A stretch of DNA of 64,000 nucleotides from an uncultured Lachnospiraceae bacterium (GTDB lineage: Bacteria > Bacillota > Clostridia > Lachnospirales > Lachnospiraceae): the NCBI GenBank assembly GCA_910585635.1, contig CAJUFE010000009.1, positions 46,575 through 110,574 on the forward strand, in the 5' to 3' direction. The notes under the pieces are model-generated. The model did no database searches, was not told the DNA's origin, and saw only the letters and a program-made list of their open reading frames with translations. A program made the position numbers and the translations under genes. The stretch's first letter is position 1. Every line of letters starts with the position of its first letter. Below, in pieces: positions 7,237 through 14,960 of the stretch.

Positions 7237-8633
7237 GACGTGCAGCTCTTTATATCCGGGTCTCCACACTGGAGCAGGCACAGGAGGGATATTCTGTCGG
7301 CGAACAGAAGGAACGTCTGATTGCGTACTGTAAAGCCCAGGACTGGATCATAGCTGATATTTACGTGGACGGGGGATATACAGGAAGTAACCTGAAGCGT
7401 CCGGGCATACAGAAGCTGATAACGGAAACAGATAAATTTGATCTGGTTCTTGTGTATAAGCTGGACCGGCTCTCCCGTTCCCAGCGAGATACCCTTTATC
7501 TCATTGAAGAAGTATTCCGTCCGAACAGTGTGGATTTTGTTTCCATGCAGGAGAGCTTTGATACGTCCTCCCCGTTCGGTAAAGCCATGATAGGGCTTCT
7601 TGCTGTATTCGCACAGCTGGAGCGCGAGCAGATAAAAGAGCGCACCTGGATGGGGCGCGTTGCCCGGGCTAAGACTGGCCTTTATCATGGGGGAGGGAAT
7701 ATCCCAATCGGGTATGATTATTCAGATGGGAAGCTTACCATAAACCCATATGAGGCAGAGCAGGTAAGGAAGATATTTGAATGGTATCTCTCTGGGTTAT
7801 CTTTAAAAGCTGTTACTGACAGGCTTCAGGATGAGGGATACACCAACAAATACAGCAGTTATAGTTCCTGGTCAAGTGTCAGGAACATACTTGAAAACGA
7901 GACTTACACGGGGAAAATGCGATTTGGGGAGATTGTTGTGGAACATGCGCATGATGCTATCATAAGTGAGGAACAATTCAATGCGGCGCAGGTCCTTCGG
8001 GGGAAGCGCCGGGAGCAGTTCGGGAGCAATGCCTTTCAGTCTAAGCATCTGCTTACAGGGCTCATGTTTTGCGGCCATTGCGGGGGCAGATACTATCTCA
8101 GGAACTCTGGGAAGTATTCATATTATGCCTGCTATTCCAGGACGAAGCAGATAAAGAGCATGGTAAAGGATCCCGACTGTAAAAACAAAATCTGGAAAGC
8201 ACAGGATCTGGAACCGCAGATAGAAAGCCAAATCCGTGAACTTCTCCGATCTCCGCAGATTGCGAAGGATATCATAGAAAGCCGACCAAAATCCGTTCCC
8301 GTAAACCAGAATACTGACATCGAAAAGCGTATCAGGGAAATAGATAAGCAGATAGGCAAATTGATGGAGCTGTACCAACGGGAAGATATGCCGCCGGAAC
8401 TTCTTGGCGAGCGGATAAATAAGCTGTACGGGGAAAGGACGGCGTTACAATCAGCTCTTGTCCCGGTAGCAGAACCAGACACAATGCCTTTTGATCTGGT
8501 CGAAGAATTGATAGCGGACGCAGCCCAGATATGGGATTTTGCAGACGAATCCCAGAAACGCCGCATCATGCAGAGCCTCATATCGCGTATCATCCTTACA
8601 GATGATGAAGTGAAGATCGAATGGGCCTTTTAA
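7233..8633 (+). CDS. Large serine recombinase (phage integrase)
   Basis: This 466-residue protein has the resolvase catalytic domain with nucleophile Ser11 in LYIRVSTLEQ, the YKLDRLSRSQRDT and LEREQIKERT motifs, a recombinase domain (about 155-265), a zinc ribbon starting CGHCGGRYYL with later Cys in YYACYS and PDC, and a helical coiled-coil region (about 335-400). It should catalyse attP x attB integration. It starts at a GTG overlapping the previous stop. Unusually, the gene sits in the middle of the prophage as oriented here, not beside the right border at about 44.5 kb. Confidence 0.95.
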   Translation: MRRAALYIRVSTLEQAQEGYSVGEQKERLIAYCKAQDWIIADIYVDGGYTGSNLKRPGIQKLITETDKFDLVLVYKLDRLSRSQRDTLYLIEEVFRPNSVDFVSMQESFDTSSPFGKAMIGLLAVFAQLEREQIKERTWMGRVARAKTGLYHGGGNIPIGYDYSDGKLTINPYEAEQVRKIFEWYLSGLSLKAVTDRLQDEGYTNKYSSYSSWSSVRNILENETYTGKMRFGEIVVEHAHDAIISEEQFNAAQVLRGKRREQFGSNAFQSKHLLTGLMFCGHCGGRYYLRNSGKYSYYACYSRTKQIKSMVKDPDCKNKIWKAQDLEPQIESQIRELLRSPQIAKDIIESRPKSVPVNQNTDIEKRIREIDKQIGKLMELYQREDMPPELLGERINKLYGERTALQSALVPVAEPDTMPFDLVEELIADAAQIWDFADESQKRRIMQSLISRIILTDDEVKIEWAF

Positions 8634-8636
8634 ACA

Positions 8637-8679
8637 TAAAATGCCCCTCCCGGAGCAGTATCGCGGGAGGGGCATTTTA
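8637..8679. terminator. Strong bidirectional terminator between integrase and lysis genes
   Basis: A perfect 16-bp stem (TAAAATGCCCCTCCCG and its complement) with an 11-base loop separates the convergent integrase and holin genes. A-rich and T-rich flanks make it work in both directions. Confidence 0.95.
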
Positions 8680-8681
8680 TA

Positions 8682-9194
8682 TTATGTGTTCTGCACAGTT
8701 TCCATCTTCTGAATCGCAATGGTGGCCGCTGTTGCCGCCGCCGTGGTAGCAGCCACGGCTGTTGTATCAGGAGTGCTTTCAAGCACCGCAGACACGGGAG
8801 TCCCAATGCTCACTTTCTGTTTACGGACCTCGGCCTCGATCTTATTCACCAAATAATCCCGAACATCTCCGTATGCAGCTTCTATGAACGCCTGTGCCGC
8901 CGGGCTGATAGATGCAAGGCAGGCCGTAAGGGACTTTTTTGCAGCTTCTTCCTGCGCCTCTTTCGTAAATACGCCGGCCTTTTTCAGGGCATCAACATAA
9001 GTCTGGCTCGTTGCGGCCACCGCATCGGAAATAGCATCAGCGATCTCCCGGATGTACCCCTGCTCTTTGACATTGCTGGTGTTCGCCGCAGCATTTTCCG
9101 CTGTTTTCTTAATCAGGGAAATCCCATAGGCCGTAATGACCGGCACTGCCGCTGTAATTACAGCGATCAACAAGTTGCTCAATAATTCCTGCAT
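8682..9194 (-). CDS. Phage LLH-type holin
   Basis: A 170-residue protein with one N-terminal membrane segment (LLIAVITAAVPVITAYGISL, residues about 7-26) and a helical soluble tail matching the LLH holin family. Key stretches are DALKKAGVFTKEAQEEAAKK and the segment ending DYLVNKIEAEVRK. Holins permeabilise the membrane so endolysin can reach the wall. The C-terminus has an extra Ala/Thr-rich tail. It lies directly downstream of the endolysin gene with an AAGGAGG ribosome site. Confidence 0.85.
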   Translation of the reverse strand: MQELLSNLLIAVITAAVPVITAYGISLIKKTAENAAANTSNVKEQGYIREIADAISDAVAATSQTYVDALKKAGVFTKEAQEEAAKKSLTACLASISPAAQAFIEAAYGDVRDYLVNKIEAEVRKQKVSIGTPVSAVLESTPDTTAVAATTAAATAATIAIQKMETVQNT

Positions 9195-9206
9195 GATAAA
9201 TCCTCC

Positions 9207-10586
9207 TTATCTTGTGAGATATGCACTGGAGCAAAATCCTGTGTAGGTCTTTTTATTTTCCGTATACTCCACGAGAAGCCATTTCTTCCCCGCTTTTTCC
9301 GTATAGTACCCGTAGCACCTGCACTTTGCCCCTTTTGGCATGGTTAATATGGTATCGTATTTTTCTTTATCCGGGCCATACCGCAAATTAAGTCCCGTTG
9401 TGGTATGGTATTCCCCGGCAAGCTTTTTATCTTTGCTCTGCGCACCTGCCAGCTTACGGATAAGCACCTTTGCGGAAGTCGGAACAGAAGCAGAGGGCTT
9501 TTGTGTTCCTGTCACGATGCCGGCTCTTTTCAGGGTCATTTCTGCTTTGCTCCCGTTGTCAAGCCCGCACACTGTATGGCTCCCAGACTGCACATAGATC
9601 GCCCCTCTCACGCAATATGCCTCGTTAGCAAGGTATGTAGCATCTGTGACGATTACATAACCCAAGGCCTTCAGAGCGTTCCTCATGGTCCGGGTAGTCC
9701 ATCCATTAGAGGCGTGGGTGGCGCCGGATCCGCTTGCCACGGCACAGACGTTCTGGAACTCACTGCAATCCGTGTTGCAGGGTACTGTGATCTTTGACAG
9801 ATCATATCCGACTTTTTTTGCCTCGGTATTGAGAGTGTTACGGTCTCCCTGTCCATAGCCAATATTGTCGTTGGCACATCCTGCTTCGGCTGTTTTTGCG
9901 TGTTTCTCACGGACAATAGCATCCGGGTGGATCGCCATAAAATCCCACGGCTTGCTGTACCACGTCCTGACGCATACCTCTTTTTTGGTCTGATCGCCTT
10001 TGGCACCATTTACGGTTCCTTTTTCCGATATGCTCGCATGAGCGATTCTGATTGCCATACTGTTCCCTCCATTCTCTGCAAACCTGCGGTAATATTTCAG
10101 GCCTATCGTAGCCCTTCTATTTATGTTTGCTTCACTCTGATCTCCGGGAGCCTCATATTTCAGCATCACCGCCCGGGAAGCTTCCTCAACTGATCTCGCC
10201 GTTTTTAGAATGTTCCATACAGCACGGTAATTCTCCTGCATTTCCTTGATGTAGAAATCAAGCTGCATTTCAAGATCACCTATGGACTTTCCTGTTTTAC
10301 GGGCGAAATTAAGAAGTGCCTGCTTCCGGGACCAGTACGTCCACTGCGCTACCCCGTATCCGATACCGTCCCGACAGAAGTTCAGATACGTCCTAGCATC
10401 CACAGCACTGGTATACTCCTGATCTGTCATCCCCAGCTTCCGATTCCCGGTATCCTGGAGATTCTGAGGATTTAATCCACTTTCTGGATCAAGGTTCCCG
10501 AGGGTTCCGGCAGCACCGTAGGCATTTGCACCCACGTCCAGCAGCTTGTTCCAGATTTTCTCAGCGTTGTCGTTTCCACGTAACAT
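9207..10586 (-). CDS. Three-domain phage endolysin
   Basis: A 459-residue lysin. Residues about 5-170 resemble the phage tail lysozyme fold, with LGNLDPESGLNP holding the presumed catalytic Glu and YGVAQWTYWSRK. Residues about 175-345 form a Cys peptidase/amidase-like domain with NTDCSEFQNVC and a later SGSHTVCGLDNG His. Residues about 385-459 are an SH3-type wall-binding domain (TTGLNLRYGPDKEKYDTILT). It cleaves peptidoglycan, probably at two bond types. It has a good ribosome site and heads the holin pair. Domain names are by motif recognition. Confidence 0.85.
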   Translation of the reverse strand: MLRGNDNAEKIWNKLLDVGANAYGAAGTLGNLDPESGLNPQNLQDTGNRKLGMTDQEYTSAVDARTYLNFCRDGIGYGVAQWTYWSRKQALLNFARKTGKSIGDLEMQLDFYIKEMQENYRAVWNILKTARSVEEASRAVMLKYEAPGDQSEANINRRATIGLKYYRRFAENGGNSMAIRIAHASISEKGTVNGAKGDQTKKEVCVRTWYSKPWDFMAIHPDAIVREKHAKTAEAGCANDNIGYGQGDRNTLNTEAKKVGYDLSKITVPCNTDCSEFQNVCAVASGSGATHASNGWTTRTMRNALKALGYVIVTDATYLANEAYCVRGAIYVQSGSHTVCGLDNGSKAEMTLKRAGIVTGTQKPSASVPTSAKVLIRKLAGAQSKDKKLAGEYHTTTGLNLRYGPDKEKYDTILTMPKGAKCRCYGYYTEKAGKKWLLVEYTENKKTYTGFCSSAYLTR

Positions 10587-10604
10587 TTGTACCGCTCCTT
10601 TCTT

Positions 10605-10985
10605 TTAGCCCGCATCCGTATCAGGAGGGGGCTCCCCACCGGAATCAGGTTTGTCAGGCCAGTGGTTATTTTTACTCAGATTCTCAACAGCCGATTTTAT
10701 ACAGTAGGCAAGCACAACCCCGATGATCTCCGTAACCGCCACCTGGGAAAGGCTTTCTGCAATCTGCGTTTTATCCAGATAGGCAAGGATATAACTGCAC
10801 CACACCCAGGCAAATCCATTTATCAGGCAGACCCAAATCATTTTTTTTGTGGTTTCCTGTTTCCTTTTATGGCTTTCTGCCCTTATCCTCCTCCTTCTGG
10901 TAGAGCAGATTCTGTTCGCATACAGCATAAGCCAGACTGCTGCCAAAAAAGACAGTACCGCAATTATCGGGATGATAATTTTCAA
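10605..10985 (-). CDS. Small membrane protein of the lysis region (possible second holin)
   Basis: A 126-residue protein with a strong N-terminal membrane segment (residues about 2-22), a basic loop (CSTRRRRIRAESHKRK), a second segment (about 49-68) and perhaps a third weak one. The C-terminus is Pro/Asp-rich. Translation appears to begin at a TTG that overlaps the stop of the preceding gene, after GGAGGG. Its place next to the endolysin suggests a lysis or membrane role, but no family is assigned. Confidence 0.6.
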   Translation of the reverse strand: MKIIIPIIAVLSFLAAVWLMLYANRICSTRRRRIRAESHKRKQETTKKMIWVCLINGFAWVWCSYILAYLDKTQIAESLSQVAVTEIIGVVLAYCIKSAVENLSKNNHWPDKPDSGGEPPPDTDAG

Positions 10986-11440
10986 GGTGTTCCCTCCTCT
11001 CTATCCGTGTTGCTTTCCTGAAGGAAATCCCTTTTTTTCATGCGCTCCCTGTAAATCTCACGGATATTCTCAATGGCGAGGACGGCCCGGTTATTAGGAT
11101 AGTCCGGGTGTGAATCACAGTATTTTTCATAGGCGTCGATTTTTGCCAGGACTTCGATAAATTCCTCCTTTGTGTGCCGTATGGGGCGGAGCAGCTCATT
11201 ATTGAAATGCAGGATCTGAGCACGGTGGCCGTCAGCTGTACGCCTGTCATCCATGTCGATATGCCCGTCCAGCTTCTTCTCTATTCCAGTAAGCCGTTCG
11301 GACACTTCCCCATTGATGGCCCTCCCGATCATTCTCCCTACCCAGCGCCATGGATTGATCTTTACGGGGGCGATCTGTACCATGGTCATTAAGAGCAGAA
11401 TCACGCCGCCCCCGCTTGCTAAAATCTCCAGTATACTCAT
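10982..11440 (-). CDS. Membrane-anchored phage protein, 152 residues
   Basis: One N-terminal membrane helix (ASGGGVILLLMTMVQIAPV) is followed by a long soluble helical region, a layout like XhlA or Mu-type holin helpers. The part after residue 45 is charged and probably coiled. It lies between the DGR cassette and the lysis genes and overlaps the next start (CCTTGA). A role in lysis timing is possible but is inference. Confidence 0.6.
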   Translation of the reverse strand: MSILEILASGGGVILLLMTMVQIAPVKINPWRWVGRMIGRAINGEVSERLTGIEKKLDGHIDMDDRRTADGHRAQILHFNNELLRPIRHTKEEFIEVLAKIDAYEKYCDSHPDYPNNRAVLAIENIREIYRERMKKRDFLQESNTDREEGTP

Positions 11441-11464
11441 GTTCTCCTCCTACGATAAATTTAA

Positions 11465-11484
11465 AGAGGCGCAAACGCGCCTCT
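11465..11484 (-). terminator. Terminator after the DGR cassette
   Basis: An 8-bp stem AGAGGCGC/GCGCCTCT with a 4-base loop is followed on the minus strand by TTAAATTT. It lies 12 bp past the stop of the 77-residue gene. Confidence 0.75.
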
Positions 11485-11495
11485 CTGTGCCGGTT

Positions 11496-11729
11496 TTATT
11501 CAGTTTCCTCTGCTTCCTGCAATTCATTGATCTTATCCCGGATGAGCTGCCGATTCTGCATAAGTTCATCCACACCATAAGGATCCGTTGCTTCGGTGAG
11601 CCGAGCCTCATAGATCTTCATTACCTTCCAGTCTCCGACAGGGCTCTCCTGCGAAGAAAGAAGGCTTTTCAGGAATGTGATCCGGTCTGCATTTGTTTCA
11701 AGTGAGTTATAAATCTTTTTGTAATCCAT
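11496..11729 (-). CDS. Small protein downstream of the DGR reverse transcriptase, 77 residues
   Basis: A highly charged, helical 77-residue protein (MDYKKIYNSLETNADRITFL start) one base after the reverse transcriptase stop and with its own AGGAGG site. A terminator follows, so it is the last gene of the DGR transcript. No family is recognised. Its tight linkage to the reverse transcriptase makes an accessory DGR role possible, but it could equally be a lysis-side phage gene. Confidence 0.6.
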   Translation of the reverse strand: MDYKKIYNSLETNADRITFLKSLLSSQESPVGDWKVMKIYEARLTEATDPYGVDELMQNRQLIRDKINELQEAEETE

Positions 11730-11730
11730 G

Positions 11731-12867
11731 CTAAAATCCTCCTAATTCTTTTGCTGCTACTTTATCCAGTTCTCCGATTGTCCGGTAGCTGTCATAGTGC
11801 CTTGTTGCGTTTCCGCGCCAGCTCCGGTAAGCATTTGCCGCTTCCTCCTTCGGAAGGATGCCGGCCTCCACCAAGCGCCCGTATGCTTTGAGCCTTGTCC
11901 TTTCCCTGACAACTGCATCGTGGCTCAGGTTCCTTATCAGCTGCCCGTCATCTGTCAGGATATACTTCACCTTCAGCCACACAAACGGCTTATTCAGAGG
12001 GCATATCCTAGTTTTCCTCTCATTCACAAACAATCCATACTCCCGGTATTTTTGTTTGTAAATTGCCTCATACTCCATAAGTTCTTCGCGAGAGTCACCA
12101 ACGATGTGGGTATCATCCATATATCTCCCATACGGCCCCACACCCAGGACGATTTTGAAATAATTATCTATTTCGTGCGGATAATAGACGCCGCCACTCT
12201 GGGATGTCTCTGACCCGATATTGCAGGACTTGGCTAAAAGTTTTTCACGAGGGCCTTTGTATCCCACATGCTCCAGGGAATTATATATAACATTCATTGC
12301 CCCTGCATATTCTTCATCCGTCATATAGGAAACATCCGGCTGGAAAGCATCTATGAGGACATCTGTGAGCCACCTCTCATCCTCGGACTGGCAGAACGCA
12401 TAAAACTGTTCTTTCAGTTGTGAATGAGGGATGTTGTCAAAGAATTTCGTATTATCCCCGAAGAACACGAATCCTCCGTTATTTCCTCTGTGCCGGTAAT
12501 TCTGGTGTATGTGCGTCTCGAACCGGCGTTTTGCAAAATCATTCCCTCTGTTTTTCAGAGAGGCGCTGTTATCATAGATCACCCTCTTTCGGATTTCCGG
12601 CAGAAGTATCTGCTGGTTATGCGCCTTCGCAACAACCCTGTCTATTATGGCCGGGGCTTTTACAGGCCGAGTCTTGCCACGTTCCCGTAGCACAAATTCT
12701 TTGCACTTTTCCGGCTTATATCTTCTGTGAACGAGGTCCTGTTTCCTGTCAAATGCCTCCAACATTTCGTTTGCCTCGTATCTCTGGACGCTTGCCTTCC
12801 AGTCACTGCCCTCCTTGCAATCATCAAATGAATTGAGAAGGACGTTCATATCAGCCGCTCTATTCAT
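11731..12867 (-). CDS. DGR reverse transcriptase
   Basis: The enzyme copies template-repeat RNA into cDNA with errors at adenines. The catalytic box is YMDD (residues 249-252 from the chosen start), the first Asp lies in FFGDNTKFFD (136-144), and IGSETSQ (217-223) is the motif 4 typical of DGR enzymes in place of the usual QG box. I place the start at the ATG at 12867, which has AAAGGA eight bases upstream; the frame opens earlier, at 12939, without a ribosome site. The 378-residue length and small thumb fit the family. It follows the template repeat and Avd gene on the same strand. Confidence 0.95.
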   Translation of the reverse strand: MNRAADMNVLLNSFDDCKEGSDWKASVQRYEANEMLEAFDRKQDLVHRRYKPEKCKEFVLRERGKTRPVKAPAIIDRVVAKAHNQQILLPEIRKRVIYDNSASLKNRGNDFAKRRFETHIHQNYRHRGNNGGFVFFGDNTKFFDNIPHSQLKEQFYAFCQSEDERWLTDVLIDAFQPDVSYMTDEEYAGAMNVIYNSLEHVGYKGPREKLLAKSCNIGSETSQSGGVYYPHEIDNYFKIVLGVGPYGRYMDDTHIVGDSREELMEYEAIYKQKYREYGLFVNERKTRICPLNKPFVWLKVKYILTDDGQLIRNLSHDAVVRERTRLKAYGRLVEAGILPKEEAANAYRSWRGNATRHYDSYRTIGELDKVAAKELGGF

Positions 12868-12944
12868 GCTCTGAATCCTTTCTTTTGGCAGATAAAATGG
12901 CACGTCTACAGCAGCAATGGTCGTAACCAGCCACATCATGCCGA

Positions 12945-12986
12945 GAAGCGCGTTGCCAACGCAGCTTCCCCGGAATCTTCTTCCGG
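12945..12986 (-). ncRNA. Structured spacer of the DGR RNA between template repeat and reverse transcriptase
   Basis: Two adjacent hairpins are visible: a 10-bp interrupted stem (GAAGC-GCGTT / AACGC-A-GCTTC, 12945-12968) and a 6-bp stem CCGGAA/TTCCGG (12970-12986). In known DGRs the spacer after the template repeat folds and binds reverse transcriptase and Avd. The assignment here is inferred from position and pairing. Confidence 0.6.
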
Positions 12987-13068
12987 CTTATTCGCCCGCA
13001 GGCAGGTCAAACACTCCTTCCAATCCGCAATCCCGGAGGTTTTTCCCCTTTATGGGTGCGTTTGAAAT

Positions 13069-13181
13069 CGAGGACGGACACGATTGACGTTGGAGGCGTT
13101 GTTGTTGTTCGGATTTCCGTTACTGTTGACATTGCCGAAATTCGTGGCTGAACTAACTACGGAGAGCCACCAGTTGAACCG
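13069..13181 (-). repeat. DGR template repeat (TR)
   Basis: This 113-bp non-coding copy aligns without gaps to the variable repeat at 13963-14075. All 17 mismatches are at adenines of the coding strand. The coding strand is rich in AAC and AAT codons (it would read FNWWLSVVSSATNFG, then a run of Asn), the hallmark of a DGR template. It lies between the Avd-like gene and the reverse transcriptase gene and should be transcribed as template RNA. Confidence 0.97.
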
Positions 13182-13210
13182 TCGAAAAACAGTGTTTAAC
13201 CTATATATCT

Positions 13211-13885
13211 TTAAATCTCTTTATCAAAAGGGATAATGATGCACTGCTGGCCGGAGAGGGGACACCCTCCAAACAGCTTCCCTTCCTGCGTTGCTTTTTG
13301 AACAAGCTTTGTCAGAACCCTGTTATCAGCGGAACGCACACCTTTTATCAATGCGATTTCCTTCTTTATCCGTCCCAGGTATGGCTCATACTTATTGGCA
13401 TCCACAGGAAATGTCTTTCGGATCGTATCGAACTTCGCAGACAGCTGGTAACAGTTTCCAATAGCCAGGTTCCACAGGCCCCTTCTCTGGCCATATTCCG
13501 TGAACATATTCTCCTTTGAGATATAAATACTGTTCGCCGCATAAATATTTCGCATGAGGCTGTCCAGAATATCCAAGACTTTTTCCCGGTAATGATCCAC
13601 GAGCCATTCCGGATACCTTTCGAGTTCCCGGGCTTCTACTGTTGCGTTGCTTATGATGCTGTCAATGCAGTCTTTATCGTAGGGTTCCATACAATATCGG
13701 TTTTCTATTTCCCGCAGTACATCAGCAGACTGTTCATCCAGCTTTGCATCCCTTATGCGGTTCCGTACTCTGTCCTTTACACCGAAGTCACGGAGCAGCA
13801 GCTCCGTGACCTCTTTTTCCAGTTTCAGTGCATTGTGCATAAATTCCATAGGGCTTTCGCTCCGCATGTGCTTTGGTACGCTCAT
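13211..13885 (-). CDS. avd: Avd-like DGR accessory protein with an N-terminal extension
   Basis: I choose the ATG at 13885, which has AAAGGAGGT eight bases upstream, giving 224 residues; a longer frame to 13936 would begin in the DGR hairpin. The last ~115 residues resemble the four-helix-bundle Avd protein, with NLAIGNCYQLSAKF and a KYEPYLGRIKKEIALIKGVR tail. Avd forms a barrel-shaped pentamer that binds reverse transcriptase and RNA and is needed for mutagenic retrohoming. Usual Avd proteins have about 120-130 residues, so the first ~105 helical residues are extra and unassigned. Confidence 0.8.
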   Translation of the reverse strand: MSVPKHMRSESPMEFMHNALKLEKEVTELLLRDFGVKDRVRNRIRDAKLDEQSADVLREIENRYCMEPYDKDCIDSIISNATVEARELERYPEWLVDHYREKVLDILDSLMRNIYAANSIYISKENMFTEYGQRRGLWNLAIGNCYQLSAKFDTIRKTFPVDANKYEPYLGRIKKEIALIKGVRSADNRVLTKLVQKATQEGKLFGGCPLSGQQCIIIPFDKEI

Positions 13886-13925
13886 CAGTGTGTACCTCCT
13901 TTCCAACGAGGCTATGCCGCGCATA

Positions 13926-13944
13926 CCGGCCCACAAGGGGCCGG
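13926..13944 (-). promoter_or_regulatory. DGR hairpin/cruciform next to the variable repeat
   Basis: A GC-only 7-bp inverted repeat (CCGGCCC/GGGCCGG, 5-base loop) begins 2 bp after the target gene stop and 18 bp beyond the end of the variable repeat. In known DGRs such a DNA hairpin beside the homing-initiation site raises retrohoming. It is not followed by a T-run, so it is not a terminator. Confidence 0.85.
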
Positions 13945-13946
13945 GA

Positions 13947-14948
13947 TTAGCGGATTACGAAGCGAGGACGGACACGATGGACGTTGGAGGCGTGGGTGTA
14001 GGCCGGAGCCCCGGAACCGGTGACAGGGCCGAAAGTCGTGGCTGAACTAACTACGGAGAGCCACCAGGTGAACCGCCTGCACATCACCCACGGATCCCGG
14101 AAAGCAGCAAACTGGTGGGCTACTCCACCCAGATCATATCCGCTGGAGCTGAACGGACACGCACCGTAAACCTCCAGCTCTGTCATCAGCCTTGCCCGGC
14201 AGTCATACCACGCCCAGCTTGTGCTGCACCCCTGCCAGTTTGCACCGGCGCCACTCGCATAAGTGGGAACCATGGTGGTTGTCAGCAGTTCCCTCGTGGT
14301 TACAAGATGTGTGCTTCCGAACGCACTCTCCAGCGCATTTACGACCGCAGGAATGACTGTCTTGTGCATATAGCTTCCTGCGTAGGCATCTGCGGTAGTA
14401 TTCGTGGCGTTCATATAAGCATCCCCCAGACCGTCCAGGGGTGCCATCACAAGATGGTTGCCGGTGGTGGGAGTGTCTCCATACCCTTCGAGGCCATTGA
14501 TCTCCAAGATCACATACTTTGCTTTCTGGGCTGTATACTTTGTTACACTGATCGCCGGCGTGTCCCTCTCGATAATATCTCCTGCGAAGATATCGGAAAT
14601 ATCATTATTCGCCAGCTTTGTAAGGATCTCTGCGTACTCATAATAGTCCGTCAGGATCTTATGTCGGATAATGCTGTTATGGATGGCCACCTGCGTATGG
14701 AAATCATCCCCACAAAACACCTTCACCAATTCCGGTGCCAGGACACTCGCCTTCATCTTCCTTGGTCCGGCAGTCGTGCTGATGATAAACTCATCCCCCT
14801 GAGCGGCAAGGCTTAAAAGCTCGGCATATCCGTCATAAAGTTTTTCGTGGGGGAGCCTTCTCGTTCCTGCTGTGGCATCAACGAGAAAACTGTCGCCTTC
14901 CACAAACTTATCATGCGCCGGAAGTTCACTTGTTCTGATAGAATCCAT
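13947..14948 (-). CDS. DGR-diversified tail-tip receptor-binding protein
   Basis: A 333-residue structural protein. Residues 1-75 contain TSELPAHDKFVEGDSFLVDA, a phage-type attachment segment. The last ~160 residues have the aromatic, Gly/Ser-rich style of C-type lectin-fold DGR targets and end in VHRVRPRFVIR. The variable repeat lies in the C-terminus (after CRRF), so displayed side chains can be changed while WWLSVVSS stays fixed. It follows the fibre gene at 14961 by 12 bp, with an AAGGAGG site. Ligand and host receptor are unknown. Confidence 0.92.
   Translation of the reverse strand: MDSIRTSELPAHDKFVEGDSFLVDATAGTRRLPHEKLYDGYAELLSLAAQGDEFIISTTAGPRKMKASVLAPELVKVFCGDDFHTQVAIHNSIIRHKILTDYYEYAEILTKLANNDISDIFAGDIIERDTPAISVTKYTAQKAKYVILEINGLEGYGDTPTTGNHLVMAPLDGLGDAYMNATNTTADAYAGSYMHKTVIPAVVNALESAFGSTHLVTTRELLTTTMVPTYASGAGANWQGCSTSWAWYDCRARLMTELEVYGACPFSSSGYDLGGVAHQFAAFRDPWVMCRRFTWWLSVVSSATTFGPVTGSGAPAYTHASNVHRVRPRFVIR
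13963..14075 (-). repeat. DGR variable repeat (VR)
   Basis: The region encodes most of the last 43 residues of the target protein and pairs with the template repeat. Seventeen differences convert 12 mainly Asn codons to Thr, Pro, Gly, Ser, Ala, Tyr or His and one to a silent change. The final 16 bp (ATCGTGTCCGTCCTCG on the coding strand) are identical in both and probably form the initiation-of-homing site. Confidence 0.97.
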
Positions 14949-14960
14949 AATGTTTCCTCC

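Noticed and set aside
7233..8633. Serine recombinase as a transposon (IS607 or resolvase) gene
   Set aside because: The large recombinase and zinc-ribbon domains and the phage context fit a phage integrase; no transposon ends were found.
1..8633. A separate second prophage on the left
   Set aside because: The leaders A and B and the Cys-containing paralogues are shared between the left and right parts, which favours one phage genome.
11731..12867. Reverse transcriptase as a retron or group II intron
   Set aside because: Motif 4 IGSETSQ, the template/variable repeats and the Avd-like gene identify a DGR; no maturase or endonuclease domain and no msr-msd type RNA are seen.
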